From DATLYH01 sp035575035 (GTDB taxonomy: Bacteria > Planctomycetota > Planctomycetia > Gemmatales > Gemmataceae): a DNA stretch of 6,988 bases. Each line of letters begins with the position of its first letter. The first letter of the stretch is position 1. The stretch lies in the NCBI GenBank assembly GCA_035575035.1, contig DATLYH010000032.1, forward strand, positions 1 to 6,988. Direction: 5' to 3'. Position numbers and translations under genes: made by a program. Positions 5,761 to 6,988 of this stretch are shown here, one piece after another. The notes beneath the pieces were generated by a model that was given only the letters and a program-made list of their open reading frames with translations, did not search any database and was not told the DNA's origin.

Positions 5761-5790
5761 TTGACGGACGCTGACTCACTGCCGTATACC
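5761..5790 (+). promoter_or_regulatory. Promoter for the 5844-6170 gene, with overlapping inverted repeat
   Basis: TTGACG (5761-5766) and TATACC (5785-5790) are 18 bp apart, a fair sigma70 match, about 54 nt before the start codon. An inverted repeat (5747-5753 with 5764-5770) around a T-rich centre (TTTTTTTC) overlaps the -35, so it may be an operator or an upstream T-tract element. The match is by eye. Confidence 0.45.
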
Positions 5791-5843
5791 CACTCGACAG
5801 GTGGCGTCCCATCTACCCTTACCCTTCCGAAGGAGGACGGCCC

Positions 5844-6170
5844 ATGGCCCAACTTCGCCTACTGCTCGTCGTGCTGATCATAGCCCTGGTGCTGGGCGGC
5901 TGGTCGGTCGGGCAGGACAAGAAAAACGACAAGAAGGAGCCGGCGGTCAAACTCAAAGGGCAGCTGCCGCCCAATTGGAGAAAACTCGGTCTGAGTGAAG
6001 AGCAGGTGCAGAAGGTCTACCGCATCCAGGCGGACTACGACGCCAAGATCAGCGCCCTGGAAGCGCAGATCAAGCAACTGAAGACAGAGGAAAGGGCCGA
6101 GTTAATGAAGGTGCTTACCGACGCCCAGAAAGCCCGCCTCAAGGAGATCACCGAGGGCAAGAATCCGTAG
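5844..6170 (+). CDS. Small exported helical protein with LTxxQ motifs (Spy/CpxP-like)
   Basis: The product is 108 aa. The start is fixed by AAGGAGGA at 5830-5837, 6 nt before the ATG. Residues 1-23 form a signal peptide or membrane anchor (MAQLRLLLVVLIIALVLGGWSVG). A short lysine-rich linker (25-38) follows. The rest is predicted helical, with LSEEQ at 50-54 and LTDAQ at 91-95 framing a heptad-like helix (VQKVYRIQADYDAKISALEAQIKQL). Two LTxxQ-type motifs around a helical hairpin are the mark of the Spy/CpxP family of periplasmic stress chaperones, and small proteins of this kind are common in planctomycetes. It is about two-thirds of Spy's length, so a chaperone role is a guess. It has its own promoter and is followed by a repeat hairpin that may end its transcript. 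Confidence 0.85.
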   Translation: MAQLRLLLVVLIIALVLGGWSVGQDKKNDKKEPAVKLKGQLPPNWRKLGLSEEQVQKVYRIQADYDAKISALEAQIKQLKTEERAELMKVLTDAQKARLKEITEGKNP

Positions 6171-6186
6171 GCTCTCGGAACAACGG

Positions 6187-6275
6187 ACAAGTTACAAGGA
6201 ACAAGTTAACAAGCGGCAAGGAACAGGGGCAATTGCTCCTTGTAACTTGCTCCTTGTAACTTGTTCCTTGTTTGT
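6187..6275. repeat. Third heptamer-repeat inverted element
   Basis: The right arm (6234-6275) reads in exact heptamers TGCTCCT, TGTAACT, TGCTCCT, TGTAACT, TGTTCCT, TGTTTGT, so the period is 7 with a 14-nt super-unit. The left arm (6187-6221) has the complementary units ACAAGTT, ACAAGGA, ACAAGTT, then degenerates. The arms can form a long imperfect hairpin. It starts 16 nt after the stop of the LTxxQ gene. The unit is unrelated to the other two elements, yet the layout (opposed tandem heptamers in an intergenic gap) is the same. Confidence 0.85.
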
Positions 6276-6317
6276 CTTTCCCCGCCGCAACCGCCCTTTC
6301 TCGACTTACCGGTCTTC

Positions 6318-6326
6318 TGGTACAGT
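6318..6326 (+). promoter_or_regulatory. Possible extended -10 promoter for the Uma2-type gene
   Basis: TGGTACAGT fits an extended -10 (TGN then TACAGT), 34 nt before the start codon, but there is no good -35. Just downstream, CCGTGG (6329-6334) and CCACGG (6344-6349) form a 6-bp inverted repeat whose right half touches the SD site, so a small hairpin could partly mask ribosome binding. Confidence 0.3.
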
Positions 6327-6360
6327 CACCGTGGGTCACTATTCCACGGAGGAAGGTCTG

Positions 6361-6988
6361 ATGTCTCCCCATCTGCCGCGGGCACTGCAAGACATCGCCT
6401 ATGAGGAAGCAGCGCAGGAATACCTACGCCGCTTACCCCTGGAGCACTTCATGGAAGCCACCGCCCAAGCCACCCAACGCGAAATTACCCTGGAAAGCCT
6501 GGCCCTGGTAAGGGCTCGCCGCCCCGAAGTCCACGTCTTCAACGAACTCCTGGTGCAGTACCCGGTGCGAGGAAAACGTAAGCTCGGCCAGGTTGTCCCA
6601 GACAACATGGTGGTCCTGACGACCGAACGCATCCGAGCCGGCACCAGCTACAACGTGCCGCTGGAGCCGGCCCCCCCTTTCTGGGTGTTGGAATACGTCT
6701 CCAAGACCAACCGTCGCAAAGACTACGAGGACAACTTCCGCAAGTATGAGCGGGAGCTGAAGGTGCCGTATTACTTGGTTTTCTATCCGGAGACGCAGGA
6801 CGTGACTTTGTACCGTCACAATCGGCGGCGGTATGGGCGTGTGAAGCCGAACCGGCAGGGGCGGTATCCGATCCGGGAGTTGGACGTGGAGGTTGGGTTG
6901 CTGGAGGGTTGGGTGCGTTTTTGGTATGAAGGGGAGTTACTGCCGTTGCCGGCCGAGCTACAGCGGGAGTTGGACGAAGCCCGCCGCC
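6361..6988 (+). CDS. Uma2-family (DUF820) restriction-endonuclease-fold protein, 3' end outside window
   Basis: The frame is open from ATG 6361 to the right edge, giving 209 residues without a stop. GGAGGAAGG at 6348-6356 is a good SD site and fixes the start. The Uma2 core is visible: VVPDNMVVL with D81, then FWVLEYVSKTNRRKDYEDNFRKYERELKVPYYLVFYP (107-143) with E111, K120 and K128, matching the PD-(D/E)xK pattern of this family (Asp, then Glu in ExxS, then a Lys/Tyr helix and GVPxYW-like strand; here KVPYYLV). The segment after 195 (LPAELQRELDEARR) begins a charged helix, and many planctomycete members end in a long coiled coil. The molecular role of the family is not established; it is expanded in cyanobacteria and planctomycetes. 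The gene stands alone with its own leader. Confidence 0.85.
   Translation, partial: MSPHLPRALQDIAYEEAAQEYLRRLPLEHFMEATAQATQREITLESLALVRARRPEVHVFNELLVQYPVRGKRKLGQVVPDNMVVLTTERIRAGTSYNVPLEPAPPFWVLEYVSKTNRRKDYEDNFRKYERELKVPYYLVFYPETQDVTLYRHNRRRYGRVKPNRQGRYPIRELDVEVGLLEGWVRFWYEGELLPLPAELQRELDEARR

Overview
This window looks like chromosomal DNA from a GC-rich planctomycete, probably of the Gemmata type. That is an inference from gene content: an argB-argD-argF-rph cluster, small secreted lysine-rich proteins, a Uma2-type nuclease gene, and heptamer-repeat hairpins between genes. No rRNA or other phylogenetic marker is present.

Left part (1-1035): the 3' end of a probable thioredoxin-fold protein, a strong terminator-like hairpin, a gene-poor stretch, then a 98-nt tRNA gene at 563-660. 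The tRNA has the architecture of a bacterial selenocysteine tRNA: 8-bp acceptor stem, 6-bp D stem with a 4-nt loop, long variable arm and G73. Its anticodon, however, is GCA, which reads Cys codons, instead of the usual UCA. A small ORF with a good Shine-Dalgarno (SD) site follows. A likely bidirectional terminator then faces a minus-strand gene for a short secreted Cys-rich protein (1036-1356).

Middle (1507-5480): a sigma70-like promoter precedes argB (acetylglutamate kinase), argD (acetylornithine aminotransferase), argF (ornithine carbamoyltransferase) and rph (RNase PH), all on the plus strand and probably co-transcribed. argB, argD and argF cover three steps of arginine synthesis. argC, the argJ or argA/argE step, argG and argH are not in the window. 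The argB-argD and argD-argF gaps are each filled by a long inverted repeat built from tandem heptamers. The first supplies the argD start codon itself, and the second ends 3 nt before the argF start.

Right part (5481-6988): a structured 360-nt gap with a promoter, a small exported Spy/CpxP-like helical protein with LTxxQ motifs, a third heptamer-repeat hairpin of different sequence, and the start of a Uma2-family nuclease-fold gene that runs off the window.

The points most worth a second look are the Sec-type tRNA with a Cys anticodon and the three independent period-7 inverted repeats fused to gene boundaries.
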